Shown in pieces: positions 7,673 to 17,045 of a stretch of 64,000 nucleotides of DNA; the stretch's first letter is position 1, and each line of letters opens with the position of its first letter. The stretch is taken from NCBI GenBank assembly GCA_041490445.1, contig JBGPTF010000018.1, positions 10,092-74,091 on the forward strand. The letters run 5' to 3'. This stretch comes from JBGPTF01 sp041490445 (GTDB taxonomy: Bacteria; Acidobacteriota; Terriglobia; Acidiferrales; UBA7541). Below the pieces are notes generated by a model. The model did not search any database. It was not told where the DNA came from and saw only the letters and a list, made by a program, of their open reading frames with translations. The position numbers and the translations under genes are program-made.

Positions 7673-10153
7673 TTAGGAATGGGGGGCTGCCGCGGCGGCG
7701 ACTTTCTTCCGCGCAAGCTCGACCAGTTTGGGGTTCGTGCAGATCTCGTAATAGGCGCGGGTGCCGGGACCGCCGATTTTTCCGCCGGGGAGAAGCTGGC
7801 GAGCGAGTCCGCGGCGCACGACGATGGGCTCGAGCGATTCGCCGATGGGCACCTCTCCGAAGAAGAGCTGCGCCCGTTCCTTGCCCCACGGCATCGAGAA
7901 ATTCCCTTCGAGCGGCGCGAGCGAGATTTCGGCCGCGAGCTTGGCGAAGCCCTCTTCATTCAGGTTGACGCCGTTCAGGTTGAAGCGTAGGAGCAATTCA
8001 TCGCCTTCGTCGGCGTCGGCGCCTTCGACAATCGTTTCGAGGAGGAAGACATTGAAGGGCGAGGGGTTTTTCGCGATCAGGCGGCGCGCCGTCTTCGAAC
8101 AGCTCGCGAGGCGATCCGAATGATTGATGGCCTTCGAGATCATCAGGCGCGAATCGCCGTCCATCCAGACGGCGGGCGCGGAATTCTGGAACGCCACGCC
8201 GATGCCCAGCTCGAGCCGCGGCAAGTCCTCCGACACGGCGCGCTGGTTGAAGGCATCCGCGACCGCCAGAATTTCGCGGCCGAGGATGCAGGCCTTGGCC
8301 ACCGCGCGCTGCGAGGCGCGGGTGGATTCCGTTTCGTAGATGGCCAGGATAATCGCGTCGCCTTCGAGGAAGACTTTCGCCGCGCCGTAGCGCTCGAGGA
8401 TGCGCTTCACCGGCTCGTAGAGGTTCAGGCTGAAATGGGACGCCGGATTCAGCCCGCGCGAGAGAAGATTTTTCGTGATTTGCGTCGAGCCGCGGACATC
8501 GGCCTTGATCACCGCGTGTGTCACCACCGGATCGTCGGCGGGCCGCGCCTCTTCGGGGAGCAGGTATTCATACAGGCTGCGGTTTTCGCGCGAAAGCTGG
8601 CGGGTGCGCTCCGACCGCACCAGATTGATGCGTTCAATCAAGGCCGTGACGTGCTGATAATTTCGCCGGTCGCGCCGCAACCGCATCAAGTCCTCGGCAA
8701 AACGCAGAGCCACGGCGCGCGATTCCTCTGGCGGGTAGCGCCGCAGCGAGCGCGCGGTTTCTTCGATGCGCTTCAGCGAGAAGCTCCGCGCCGGAAATTG
8801 TTTCAGGATCTGCTCGACCCGCTTCAGCTCCTCCTTCACCACCAGCGCTTTCTTTAAATGCTGGAGGTGGACCGGCGGGCAATAGTCCAGATGAAGATTG
8901 CGCAGCTCGTAGCTTGCGAGCACGTGGACCAGCAGGTCGCGCTCTTCCAGGCGGCTGACCCATTCATCGAGCAGCCGTTCGCGCGTTTCCGGCGGTGTGT
9001 CTTCTTCCGCTGCCTTCGCGTCAAACAGCCGCCGCGCGTTCTCCGGCTCGTTCAGAAAGTCGCCCAGCCGAACCCGGGATTCTTCCGCGAGAAAGTCCAC
9101 CTTCTGCCTGGACGCCTCGAGCTGCGGCCCCAGGTCCGCCAGGTTCTGCTGCAGGGCCGCCAGCCGCTGGTTCACTTCGGACAAGTCTTTTTCCGATTCC
9201 AGCGGCGCTTCGGCGCGGCGCTTCCACGGCCACGCAAATAATTCTTCGGCGCCGTCCGCCTTGCGCAGGGATTCGTCGCGATCTTCTTCGACGCTCGCCA
9301 CTTCGGAACGCAGCGCGAGCGCTTGTTCCATCAGCCGGTCGGAATGTTTCCGGGCCTTGGTCGCCTCTTCCCCGGGGTCTTCCGCCATGACGAAATCGCG
9401 GACAAAATCAACCAGCAGTCCGTCGAAGGCCTCGAAACGATCCTGGTCATTCAGGAAACTCGCCAGCAACACGTAATGCTCCAGGAAAAGCATCTCGTCG
9501 CTGCCGCCCTCGACGAAGAGCATCCTGTTTTTCAGCAAGTCATAGGTTTCGGAGAATTCGTCGCCGAAGAGCGCGCGGCGCGATTGTGACAGCCGGGTCT
9601 CATCCAATTCCCGTAGCACCTGGTACAGTGCTTGCCCGATTTGACGATGGATATTCTTGCGATTGGCCTGTAAGTCGGCGATCCTCGCGCGGAGCACGTG
9701 GGCTTGCTCGCTGTGCTCGAAGTGTTCGCCTCGCCCGCGGATCCATTCCTTGCACTCGACGATCAGGCTGGAGAATTGATTCGTAATTTCCCGAGTCAGA
9801 AACTCGACCAGCGCCAGCCACAGCAGCAGATCAATCTCGATGTTTTTGTCGAATTTCGCGCGCGTCAACGAGGCCTGCAGAAGCTCGCCCAGCAGTTTGC
9901 GAAACGCCGCCGTCTCCGGCGCCTTGGACGATCTCGCATCCGTTCCATAGAAAGTCTTCACGTTCGCCGCCTGGCGAACGAGGTCCAGCAGGTATTTGCG
10001 CGTGAATTCGACGAACCGCGGGCTCAGGAAAACATCGTAGTGGATGTTATCGATGCCGACCGCGAGTTTGGTCAGGCGGATTTCAGCCGTGTAGGCTTGC
10101 AGCTTGATGCGCGCCTGCTGTGCGGGCGAGAGGGTTGTCGGAAGCTCGGACAT
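7673..10153 (-). CDS. Large protein with C-terminal divergent class III nucleotidyl cyclase domain
   Basis: 826 residues from the ATG at 10153. Residues 1-540 are mostly charged alpha-helix with coiled-coil stretches and no transmembrane segment. From about 546 a class III adenylate/guanylate cyclase homology domain begins. The metal aspartates are D552 in KADVRGST and D599 in LEGDAIILAI, and a helix AINHSDRLAS carries the N677-x3-R681 pair that positions the transition state in active cyclases. About 140 residues follow the domain. The substrate-specifying Lys/Asp pair cannot be assigned with confidence. It could make cAMP or cGMP, or be a non-catalytic relative. No Shine-Dalgarno sequence is obvious, and a longer start at 10258 is possible. 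Confidence 0.65.
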   Translation of the reverse strand: MSELPTTLSPAQQARIKLQAYTAEIRLTKLAVGIDNIHYDVFLSPRFVEFTRKYLLDLVRQAANVKTFYGTDARSSKAPETAAFRKLLGELLQASLTRAKFDKNIEIDLLLWLALVEFLTREITNQFSSLIVECKEWIRGRGEHFEHSEQAHVLRARIADLQANRKNIHRQIGQALYQVLRELDETRLSQSRRALFGDEFSETYDLLKNRMLFVEGGSDEMLFLEHYVLLASFLNDQDRFEAFDGLLVDFVRDFVMAEDPGEEATKARKHSDRLMEQALALRSEVASVEEDRDESLRKADGAEELFAWPWKRRAEAPLESEKDLSEVNQRLAALQQNLADLGPQLEASRQKVDFLAEESRVRLGDFLNEPENARRLFDAKAAEEDTPPETRERLLDEWVSRLEERDLLVHVLASYELRNLHLDYCPPVHLQHLKKALVVKEELKRVEQILKQFPARSFSLKRIEETARSLRRYPPEESRAVALRFAEDLMRLRRDRRNYQHVTALIERINLVRSERTRQLSRENRSLYEYLLPEEARPADDPVVTHAVIKADVRGSTQITKNLLSRGLNPASHFSLNLYEPVKRILERYGAAKVFLEGDAIILAIYETESTRASQRAVAKACILGREILAVADAFNQRAVSEDLPRLELGIGVAFQNSAPAVWMDGDSRLMISKAINHSDRLASCSKTARRLIAKNPSPFNVFLLETIVEGADADEGDELLLRFNLNGVNLNEEGFAKLAAEISLAPLEGNFSMPWGKERAQLFFGEVPIGESLEPIVVRRGLARQLLPGGKIGGPGTRAYYEICTNPKLVELARKKVAAAAAPHS

Positions 10154-10190
10154 GGGTGCGTCGTGGCAATTCCCCTTTGACTGTAGCAGA

Positions 10191-10466
10191 ATGAAAAATC
10201 CAGGCGCAAGGATGCCCATCCGAACCGTTGCCACGACTGAACCTGGCCTTTCGGCCAAACAGGTATGTCTCTATCTGGGGCCGCGCGGGGAACGCTGTGT
10301 CCGCCCCGCAGGCGAGAGCGGCTTCTGCGACCGGCACGACCCGGAACTGGCTCGCCCGGCCGCCGGGCTGCTCGTCAAGCGGCTCTGGGCTGCGGTCCTG
10401 GCCCTCGTTTTCCTCTGGCCGCTGCTGATGGATTTTTTGAGGATATTGCGACGTTGGATTCCCTAG
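10191..10466 (+). CDS. Small membrane protein with a Cys/His cluster
   Basis: 91 residues from ATG 10191, or 84 from ATG 10212. The first half contains CLYLGPRGERC followed by GFCDRHD, a C-x9-C-x9-C-x2-H spacing that suggests a small zinc-binding knuckle. The second half has one transmembrane helix (AAVLALVFLWPLLMDFL) and a basic tail. Topology and function are unknown. It runs divergently from the cyclase-like gene and its last bases overlap the 3' end of tsaE on the other strand. Neither start has a strong ribosome site. Confidence 0.55.
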   Translation: MKNPGARMPIRTVATTEPGLSAKQVCLYLGPRGERCVRPAGESGFCDRHDPELARPAAGLLVKRLWAAVLALVFLWPLLMDFLRILRRWIP

Positions 10467-10951
10467 CTGGTGGAAGGTGACCGCGACTTCTCGGAAGTGG
10501 CGCTGCGGAGCGCGCCCGTGGGGTCGGAGATTTCGATTCGGCGCGTGGGCTCCTCGACGTGTTCCAGGCAAATGCGGACAACCGGCCAATCCGTCCGCAA
10601 CGTGAGTTTCTCCGCCCATTCCACAATCACCACGGCAGGCTCGGAGAGAATGTCTTCGAGGCCGAGCGTCTCGACGTCATGGACGCCCTCGACCCGGTAA
10701 AGATCCACGTGATAAACGAGCGAGCGGTTGCGGTAGGTGTGGACGAGGGTGAACGTGGGGCTGGTAACTTCCTCTTCGCTCGAGGCCCCCAGGCCGCTGA
10801 CCAGGCCTTTGGTGAGCGTCGTCTTTCCTGCCCCCAGGTCGCCGGATAGCAAAACGAGCACCGGCGGGCGAAGCCGCGATCCAATTTCCCTGCCCCGGGA
10901 AATTGTTTCTTCCGCGGAATGCGAAAGCAGCTCCCAGTTACCCACGCGCAA
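10463..10951 (-). CDS. tsaE: tRNA threonylcarbamoyladenosine biosynthesis ATPase TsaE
   Basis: 162 residues. The P-loop GDLGAGKTTLTKGL lies at about 37-50, switch region TSPTFTLVHTY at about 64-74, then HVDLYRV and the IVEWAEKL motif that define the YjeE/TsaE family. TsaE powers the TsaB-TsaD complex that makes t6A37 in ANN-decoding tRNAs in the cytoplasm. The frame opens with TTG at 10951; GTG at 10945 is an alternative. It overlaps the end of nnrDE by 14 bases, a conserved pairing in many bacteria that implies translational coupling. Confidence 0.92.
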   Translation of the reverse strand: MRVGNWELLSHSAEETISRGREIGSRLRPPVLVLLSGDLGAGKTTLTKGLVSGLGASSEEEVTSPTFTLVHTYRNRSLVYHVDLYRVEGVHDVETLGLEDILSEPAVVIVEWAEKLTLRTDWPVVRICLEHVEEPTRRIEISDPTGALRSATSEKSRSPSTS

Positions 10952-12527
10952 TCTCAGATGTTACCTGCGCCCAGGCGCGCGGAATCGCGCGGATCAAATC
11001 AGAGGCCATCAGAGGCGCTTCGCCCATTTCCGCCGCAGCAAAGTCTCCCGCGAGTCCATGGAGGTAAACGCCCAGGGCCATCACGATGGGCCAATCCGTG
11101 ACGCCAAACTGCGCGGCGAGCCCTACGAGAATCCCCGTGAGCACGTCGCCCGTCCCGCCCGTCGCCATACCGGGATTACCGGTGGAATTGATCCACGCTC
11201 GTCCGTCCGGCGCCGCAACGATCGTGGCATATCCCTTCAAGACAACGCAGGCATTCCAATCCGCCGCCGCTTTTCTTGCAGAATCGAGGCGGCGTTCCTG
11301 TACCGCGCGGGAAGTGCTGCCAAGCAGGCGAGCCATCTCGCCGGGATGCGGCGTGAGCGTGAGAGTTGCAGTGGTGCGGCACTTGATAGCGCCAGCGTGG
11401 CCGGCGAAGGCATTCAGCCCGTCCGCATCGAGAATCAGGGGATGCGGCATCTCGCCGACGACCGTGCGGATGAACTGCTGCGTTTCCTGATTAGTCGAGA
11501 GACCCGGGCCCAGCGCCACGACGGTCTTCCCCTTGAGCAGATCGTTGAACCGGCCATATTCGAGCGCGCGCAGCGAAATCGTTCCCGCGTCCGTTGCGGC
11601 GAGCGGTTCCGTCATCACCTCGGGCACGGGAGCCGCCACAATCGGCAGCACGGACTCGGGAGTCGCCACGCTGACAAGGCCGGCGCCCGCACGCAGCGCC
11701 GCCCAGGCGGCCAGAACGGCGGCACCCGTCTTCCCACGCGACCCGGCGACGATCAAGGCGTGGCCGTAATCGCCCTTGTTCGTGTTCGCCTTTCGCTGGA
11801 CGGGTAACCGGCCAAACTCGCCCGGCTCAATCCAGCGCAGCGAGCCTTTGCCCACTTCTTCGATCAACGCGCGCGGGCTACCAATTTCATGGAGGATCAG
11901 GCGGCCGACGCAATCCGAAGCCGGCGCTTGGACAAGGCCGATCTTCGGCGCCGTAAACGTGATCGTGTAATCGGCGAAGACGGCCGGGCCGGAAACCTCC
12001 GAGCTGTCAGCGGAAAGCCCGGAAGGAATGTCCACGGCGACGACGACCGCGCGCGGGTCATGCCGGTTCACATCCTCGATTGCCTTGCGGCAGAGACCTT
12101 CCGCGGGGCCGTGCAGACCCGTGCCCAGCAGCGCGTCCACGATGATGTTAGCCGAGGCGAGCGCCTCCTTCGAGGCGTCCCATTCCGCCGGCGTGCGCGC
12201 AACGAGTAACTCACCGTCCGCTTCACGCCAGCGCTTCAAATTCGCGGCCGCGTCGCCGGCGACTGCGTCCGGATCACCGCACAAAATCACCTGTGGCCGG
12301 GCCCCGCGCTCGCGCAGCCGGCGCGCCACGACGAAGCCGTCGCCGCCATTGTTCCCTTTGCCGCACAGGACGACGATTTTGCGCAGGGCGAAATCCGGAA
12401 AGCGCGCCGCGAGGAACTCGAAGACGCGCGCGCCGGCGTTCTCCATGAGGGAAAGGCTCGGCACGCCGCAGCGCACGGTGGTGAGGCGATCCACCTCGCG
12501 CATTTCGGCAGCGGTGAGAATCTTCAT
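10938..12527 (-). CDS. nnrDE: Bifunctional NAD(P)H-hydrate repair enzyme (epimerase/dehydratase)
   Basis: 529 residues with two fused domains. The N-terminal YjeF_N epimerase part (about 1-215) has the GKGNNGGDGFVVARRL loop, and the C-terminal ribokinase-like ADP-dependent dehydratase part (about 225-515) ends with NSTGNPGMATGGTGDVLTG, the nucleotide-binding and catalytic Asp motif. Together they repair hydrated NADH and NADPH formed by heat or enzyme error. It is complete, in the usual fused length. The ATG at 12527 follows the SDR stop by 13 bases, so SDR-nnrDE-tsaE are probably one transcript. Confidence 0.93.
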   Translation of the reverse strand: MKILTAAEMREVDRLTTVRCGVPSLSLMENAGARVFEFLAARFPDFALRKIVVLCGKGNNGGDGFVVARRLRERGARPQVILCGDPDAVAGDAAANLKRWREADGELLVARTPAEWDASKEALASANIIVDALLGTGLHGPAEGLCRKAIEDVNRHDPRAVVVAVDIPSGLSADSSEVSGPAVFADYTITFTAPKIGLVQAPASDCVGRLILHEIGSPRALIEEVGKGSLRWIEPGEFGRLPVQRKANTNKGDYGHALIVAGSRGKTGAAVLAAWAALRAGAGLVSVATPESVLPIVAAPVPEVMTEPLAATDAGTISLRALEYGRFNDLLKGKTVVALGPGLSTNQETQQFIRTVVGEMPHPLILDADGLNAFAGHAGAIKCRTTATLTLTPHPGEMARLLGSTSRAVQERRLDSARKAAADWNACVVLKGYATIVAAPDGRAWINSTGNPGMATGGTGDVLTGILVGLAAQFGVTDWPIVMALGVYLHGLAGDFAAAEMGEAPLMASDLIRAIPRAWAQVTSEIARG

Positions 12528-12540
12528 CGAGCGTTTTCGC

Positions 12541-13284
12541 TTAGAGCAGCCAGCCGCCGCTCACGTTGAGAACCTGGCCGGTGATGTAGTCGGCCTCTTC
12601 GGAGACGAAGAATTTTACCGCGGCAGCAACGTCCTGCGCCGTGGGAGGCCTTCCAATGGGGAACCGCGCGTCGCGCATCCGGCGCGCTTCCGCCGGCGTC
12701 AATTCCTTCTCATCAATGTTTGACGGGCTGACGACGTTCACGGTGATGCCGTGCTTCGCCTCTTCGATCGCCAGCGAGCGAGAGAACGAGACCACGGCGG
12801 CCTTCGCGGCGGCGTAGGCGGAAATCGTGGCCTGGCCAAACGCGCGCTCCGCTCCAACCGCGCCCAGATTCACGATGCGGCCCCAGCGCTGTTTGCGCAT
12901 GATCGGCAACACCATCTTGCTGGCATAGAATACGCTGTAGAGATTGGAAGCCAGTATTTTCAGCCACTCGTCGAACGTGGATTCGACCACCGGCTTCCAG
13001 TTGAATTCCCCGACGTTGTTGACCAGGATGTCGAGCCGACCGTAGCGCTCGGCCACCGTGTCAATCAGGAATTGCGCCTTTGCCGGATCGGTGACGTCGG
13101 CTTCGACAGCGAAGCACTCCGCGCCCTGGGCCTGTAGTTGACGCAGAGTGTTCTGCGCGGCTGCCTTGTTCGCGCGATAGGCGATTGCCACGCGCGCGCG
13201 CTGCTGGCCCAGCGCCAGCGCGATCCCTTTGCCGATGCCGCGCGACCCACCCGTCACCAGCGCCGCCCTCTGCCGAAGCGACAA
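12541..13284 (-). CDS. Short-chain dehydrogenase/reductase lacking the usual catalytic Ser
   Basis: 247 residues from a TTG at 13284. An AGGAGG six bases upstream (13297-13292) decides this start over the TTG at 13299, which would lie on top of the site. The NADP loop TGGSRGIGKG, NNVG strand, and YAAAK catalytic Tyr/Lys pair are present, and the C-terminus (YITGQVLNVSGGW) is like FabG. The strand that normally carries the catalytic Ser reads IVNLGAVGAERAF, with no Ser near the expected place. Some pteridine reductases of this fold also lack it. Annotation as FabG would be too strong. It heads the likely SDR-nnrDE-tsaE unit. Confidence 0.8.
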   Translation of the reverse strand: MSLRQRAALVTGGSRGIGKGIALALGQQRARVAIAYRANKAAAQNTLRQLQAQGAECFAVEADVTDPAKAQFLIDTVAERYGRLDILVNNVGEFNWKPVVESTFDEWLKILASNLYSVFYASKMVLPIMRKQRWGRIVNLGAVGAERAFGQATISAYAAAKAAVVSFSRSLAIEEAKHGITVNVVSPSNIDEKELTPAEARRMRDARFPIGRPPTAQDVAAAVKFFVSEEADYITGQVLNVSGGWLL

Positions 13285-13350
13285 GTGCGACCTCCTCAAA
13301 AGCCCGCCAGTATACTTGAAGCCCCGCTGCGCCCCTAGCCCTGCCGGATG

Positions 13351-15354
13351 CTAGCCGAGACGCGCAACCACGACCGTCATGTCGTCCGCCTGCTCGGGCG
13401 AACTGGCCCATTGCTCGGCGGCGAGCAGCAGGTCTTCTGCGATGCGTTGCGGCGGCACGTCTTTCCGCCGGATCACCTCTTCGGTCAGCCGCCGCGTGCC
13501 GAATTCTTCGCCATACACGTTTTCCGGCTCAATCAAACCGTCGCTGTAGGCCACGAGCAGGCTGCCGGGGGCGACACGGATCGTGCCCTGGGTATAGGCG
13601 CAATCGCTGAAGAGGCCCACAACCGTTCCGCCCTCGTCGAGCGGTGTCGCGTGATCTCCCACGATGTAGAACGGCGGCACGTGGCCGGCGTTGGTGTAGG
13701 TGAGGATTCGCGTGGCCGTGTCGTACACCGCGTAGAAAAACGTTGCGTAGCGATCGTCCGAAGTGTTGACGAACAGATGCCGGTTCAATCGGCCGACCAG
13801 TTCCGCCACGCTCGCGTGGCCGTCGAGGAGCACCTGGCTGCGCAGCGCCGCCTGCAGGCTGGCCATCAACAGCGCCGCAGAAATTCCCTTGCCGCTGATG
13901 TCGGCCACGGCGATGCCGACCCTCGTGGGGCCCAGCAGGATGCAATCGTAGTAGTCGCCACTCACCACGCGCGCCGCGCGGCATATCGCGGCGAGTTGCA
14001 CGCCTTCGAGGGAAGGCAGGGTTTGCGGGAAAAGCTGTGCCTGCACTTCGCGAGCGATGGAAAGTTCATTTTCAAGCCGCTGCCGCTGGCGCTGCTCTTC
14101 GATGAGTTCAGCAACCGCACCGGTCATCGCGTTGAACGATTCCGCGAGCACACCGAGCTGGTCGCGCCGTTGCAGGCGCACGCGGTGGCGCAAATCGCCT
14201 TTGCGGACGTGTTGGGTGGCGTCGTAGAGATCGGCCACCGCATGCGTGATGGTCCGCGTCAGCACAATTCCCACTACCAGCGCCGCCACCTCGAGGACCA
14301 GGAACACCACGCCGACGGCGAACAACACGAGCACCAGCGGCTCTCCCAGGGCCCCGAGCGAGGTGAAGAGGCGGCGGTTGAGTTGCGACGGCCTCACCGC
14401 GAACGAAGCCAGCACCGGCACTTTCACGGTGGTGCGGCCGTTCGGGTCCGGCGACACGGCCTCGAGCGTGGAGAGGCCATTCACCTGCAAATCGAACCAG
14501 TCCTTCTTGGGAGCGAGCGTTCGGCGCCGGCTCTTGATCTGCCCGGAGGGGATGAATCGCCGTCCGTCAAAATCGAGAAGGAGCCCTCCTGCATCACCCT
14601 GCAAAGCGGTTCGCATCGGCGTCAGTTGAATCGGCCCGACCTCGGAAGAAAGCGAATCGAGCAATTCCGCGGAAAGCGGGACCGAGACCGAAACGAGGAT
14701 CGCACCGGAACGGCCCTGCCGGCGAACGACTGCCCGCAGCCACAGGCTATCGCCCGTCTGCACGATCCCCTCGAAACGATTGTTCTGCGCTCCAGCCGAC
14801 TCGTTCAGAAGCTCATTCCCTGCATTCAGCTCCGCCTGAATGGCGGGCAAATCCGGGTGCACGGATTGGAGCAGGGCTTTGATGCTCGGCTGTGCGAGCA
14901 GGGCTTTGCCGCTACTGCGAATCCCCTCGGCCGATTCGTTCAAAAGGGCTCCCGCCAGGACGTCGGCGTTGGACCCCACCTGATCGATTCGTTCCTGGAG
15001 ATCATCGTGAAGCAGGTGAGCGCCTAGTTGCAGATAGCCATAGTAGAGCGCCATGCCACCCATGGTGAGCAGCAGAACCACGGGGACGACCGCGATGAAA
15101 ATGTAAGCGACGATCAGCCGGTTCCGCAGGCTCCACAGGACGTGCTTGCGAAGCCAGGCAGCAGTCCGGACCAGAAGATAGAGGAGCGCCAGCGCCGCGA
15201 AAAGAGTGAGGACACCAAAGAGGGGCGGCTGCCGACCCGCGAGGAAAAGCAGTTTCGCGATGCCGAACAGCAGCAGAATCGCAGCCGAAACGCGATCCAG
15301 CACGGACATGCGCCGCCACAGCGCGCGCGCACGATGTAAGGAGAGGCCAGACAT
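13351..15354 (-). CDS. Membrane-bound SpoIIE/RsbU-type PP2C phosphatase with HAMP domain
   Basis: 667 residues. Two hydrophobic hairpins near the N-terminus (about 20-70 and 80-105) precede a 230-residue extracytoplasmic-type sensor region. A further transmembrane pair lies near 335-370 and a HAMP linker (DLYDATQHVRKGDL) near 380-430. The C-terminal PP2C SpoIIE domain has the metal motifs SGDYYDC, VADISGKG and a final QADDMTVVV. Such proteins dephosphorylate anti-anti-sigma factors in partner-switching stress pathways. No anti-sigma gene is adjacent. No good ribosome site precedes 15354, so ATG at 15309 is a fallback. Confidence 0.85.
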   Translation of the reverse strand: MSGLSLHRARALWRRMSVLDRVSAAILLLFGIAKLLFLAGRQPPLFGVLTLFAALALLYLLVRTAAWLRKHVLWSLRNRLIVAYIFIAVVPVVLLLTMGGMALYYGYLQLGAHLLHDDLQERIDQVGSNADVLAGALLNESAEGIRSSGKALLAQPSIKALLQSVHPDLPAIQAELNAGNELLNESAGAQNNRFEGIVQTGDSLWLRAVVRRQGRSGAILVSVSVPLSAELLDSLSSEVGPIQLTPMRTALQGDAGGLLLDFDGRRFIPSGQIKSRRRTLAPKKDWFDLQVNGLSTLEAVSPDPNGRTTVKVPVLASFAVRPSQLNRRLFTSLGALGEPLVLVLFAVGVVFLVLEVAALVVGIVLTRTITHAVADLYDATQHVRKGDLRHRVRLQRRDQLGVLAESFNAMTGAVAELIEEQRQRQRLENELSIAREVQAQLFPQTLPSLEGVQLAAICRAARVVSGDYYDCILLGPTRVGIAVADISGKGISAALLMASLQAALRSQVLLDGHASVAELVGRLNRHLFVNTSDDRYATFFYAVYDTATRILTYTNAGHVPPFYIVGDHATPLDEGGTVVGLFSDCAYTQGTIRVAPGSLLVAYSDGLIEPENVYGEEFGTRRLTEEVIRRKDVPPQRIAEDLLLAAEQWASSPEQADDMTVVVARLG

Positions 15355-15455
15355 AGGTCAGCGGGGAGTCTTGCCCCCGAGCCATTGTAGCGCGGACGCG
15401 CCCCGGAGGCTGCTCTCGGCGTGAAACGAGAGAGCACGTCCGCCTCTCGGATCGG

Positions 15456-17000
15456 CTATTTCGCGTTCCTCTGCCGGACGCGGCTGTGATGCCGGCTATA
15501 GCCGAAATACACAAGCATGCCGATGACGAGCCAGACGATCAGCCGCAGCCAGGTGTCGAGTGGCAGACTTGCCATCAGGGCGCCGGAGATCAAGATTCCC
15601 ATGATGGGGACAAACGGCACCCAGGGGGCACGAAACGGCCGTTCCATGTCGGGTCGCCGCCTGCGGAGCACCCACACGCCTGCGCAAACGATGACGAAAG
15701 CCAGCAGAGTTCCGATGCTCACGAGTTCGCCCAGGATCCCGATGGGGATCAGCGCCGCGAACACTGCGACAAACACACCGACCAGGATGCTCGATACGTA
15801 AGGAGTTCGGAAGCGAGGATGAATCTTGCTCGCCCATCCCGGCAGCAGCCCATCGCGTGACATTGAAAAGAACACGCGTGACTGGCCGAGCAACATGACC
15901 AGCATCACCGTCCCCAGCCCGAAGATGGCGCCGATCTTCACCAGAAAGCTTCCCCAACGAACGCCCGGAACCGCATCGATGCCCACCGCCACCGGATCGG
16001 AAACGCCGAGCGCAGTGTAGGAGACCACTCCGGTCAGCAAACCGGAAACGATGATGTACAGAACGGTGCAGATAACCAGCGAGCCGAGGATGCCGATCGG
16101 CATGTCGCGCTTCGGATTCTTGGCTTCCTGCGCCGCAGTCGAGACAGCGTCGAATCCAATATAGGCGAAGAAAATCACCGCGGCGCCGCGAGCGATTCCC
16201 GACCATCCGAATTGCCCAAACGCTCCTCGGTTCGGCGGGATGAACGGGTGCCAGTTCGCGCGGAACAGGTCGGGAGACTTGAAGAAGTACATGCCAACCA
16301 CGCCGATGAACACCAGCACAACCGAAACCTTCACCATGACAATCGCGGAGTTCAAGTTTGCCGATTCGCGAATCCCGATCACCAACACCGCCGTGACGGC
16401 CAGAATGGCAAAAAACGCCAGCAGGTCGAGATACGCGGTCATGTGCGGCAGTGTAGATGGATCGATGCCGCGCGCCGCCAGCGTGTCCTTAACGCGCGAA
16501 AGATGTTCCCAGTGCTCGTTGTAAAGAACGAGCGGCTCGCCATGGGCGCTCGTGAATTGCGGCGGAATCCGGATGCCGAAATCCTGCAGGAAACTCAAGA
16601 CGTAGCCGCTCCAGCCGGAAGCCACTGTGGCCGCGCCGAACGCGTATTCGAGGATCAAGTCCCAGCCGATAATCCAGGCGAAAATCTCGCCGAGCGTGGC
16701 ATAGCCGTAGGTGTAGGCCGAGCCGGCGATGGGAATCAGCGAGGCAAACTCGGCATAGCAAAGTCCGGCGAAGGCGCAAGCCGAGCCCGCCAGAATGAAC
16801 GAGAGCACGATGGCCGGGCCTGCGTACTTCGCGGCTGCCTCCCCGGTCAACACAAAGATGCCCGCGCCGATGATGGCGCCAATTCCGAGCGAGACGAGGT
16901 TGACGGGGCCCAGGGCCCGGCGCAGCGTTGCTTCTCCTTCTTCCTGCGCCTCCTCCATAATCACGTCTAACGGCTTAGTGGCGAGCAGGTCGTTGGCCAT
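15456..17000 (-). CDS. APC-superfamily amino acid permease (cationic amino acid transporter type)
   Basis: 514 residues with about 12 to 14 transmembrane helices. The signature LGIGAIIGAGIFVLTG at about 36-51 is the unwound substrate-binding TM1 of the APC fold, and FAYIGFDAVSTAAQE is typical of the CAT/YfnA-like branch. It resides in the inner membrane and takes up amino acids, cationic ones being a guess from similarity. GGGAGG eight bases before the ATG at 17000 supports the start. A second APC permease lies 45 bases upstream in the same direction, so they may be cotranscribed. Confidence 0.88.
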   Translation of the reverse strand: MANDLLATKPLDVIMEEAQEEGEATLRRALGPVNLVSLGIGAIIGAGIFVLTGEAAAKYAGPAIVLSFILAGSACAFAGLCYAEFASLIPIAGSAYTYGYATLGEIFAWIIGWDLILEYAFGAATVASGWSGYVLSFLQDFGIRIPPQFTSAHGEPLVLYNEHWEHLSRVKDTLAARGIDPSTLPHMTAYLDLLAFFAILAVTAVLVIGIRESANLNSAIVMVKVSVVLVFIGVVGMYFFKSPDLFRANWHPFIPPNRGAFGQFGWSGIARGAAVIFFAYIGFDAVSTAAQEAKNPKRDMPIGILGSLVICTVLYIIVSGLLTGVVSYTALGVSDPVAVGIDAVPGVRWGSFLVKIGAIFGLGTVMLVMLLGQSRVFFSMSRDGLLPGWASKIHPRFRTPYVSSILVGVFVAVFAALIPIGILGELVSIGTLLAFVIVCAGVWVLRRRRPDMERPFRAPWVPFVPIMGILISGALMASLPLDTWLRLIVWLVIGMLVYFGYSRHHSRVRQRNAK

Positions 17001-17045
17001 TCAGCGGCCTCCCTTTCAAGGATTCACGCTTCATCCGTGGGCAAA

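Noticed and set aside
13348..15027. A 559-residue frame on the plus strand opposite the SpoIIE-type phosphatase gene
   Set aside because: It has no motif, is rich in His/Arg/Gln as is typical of antisense frames in GC-rich genes, and is fully covered by a well-supported gene.
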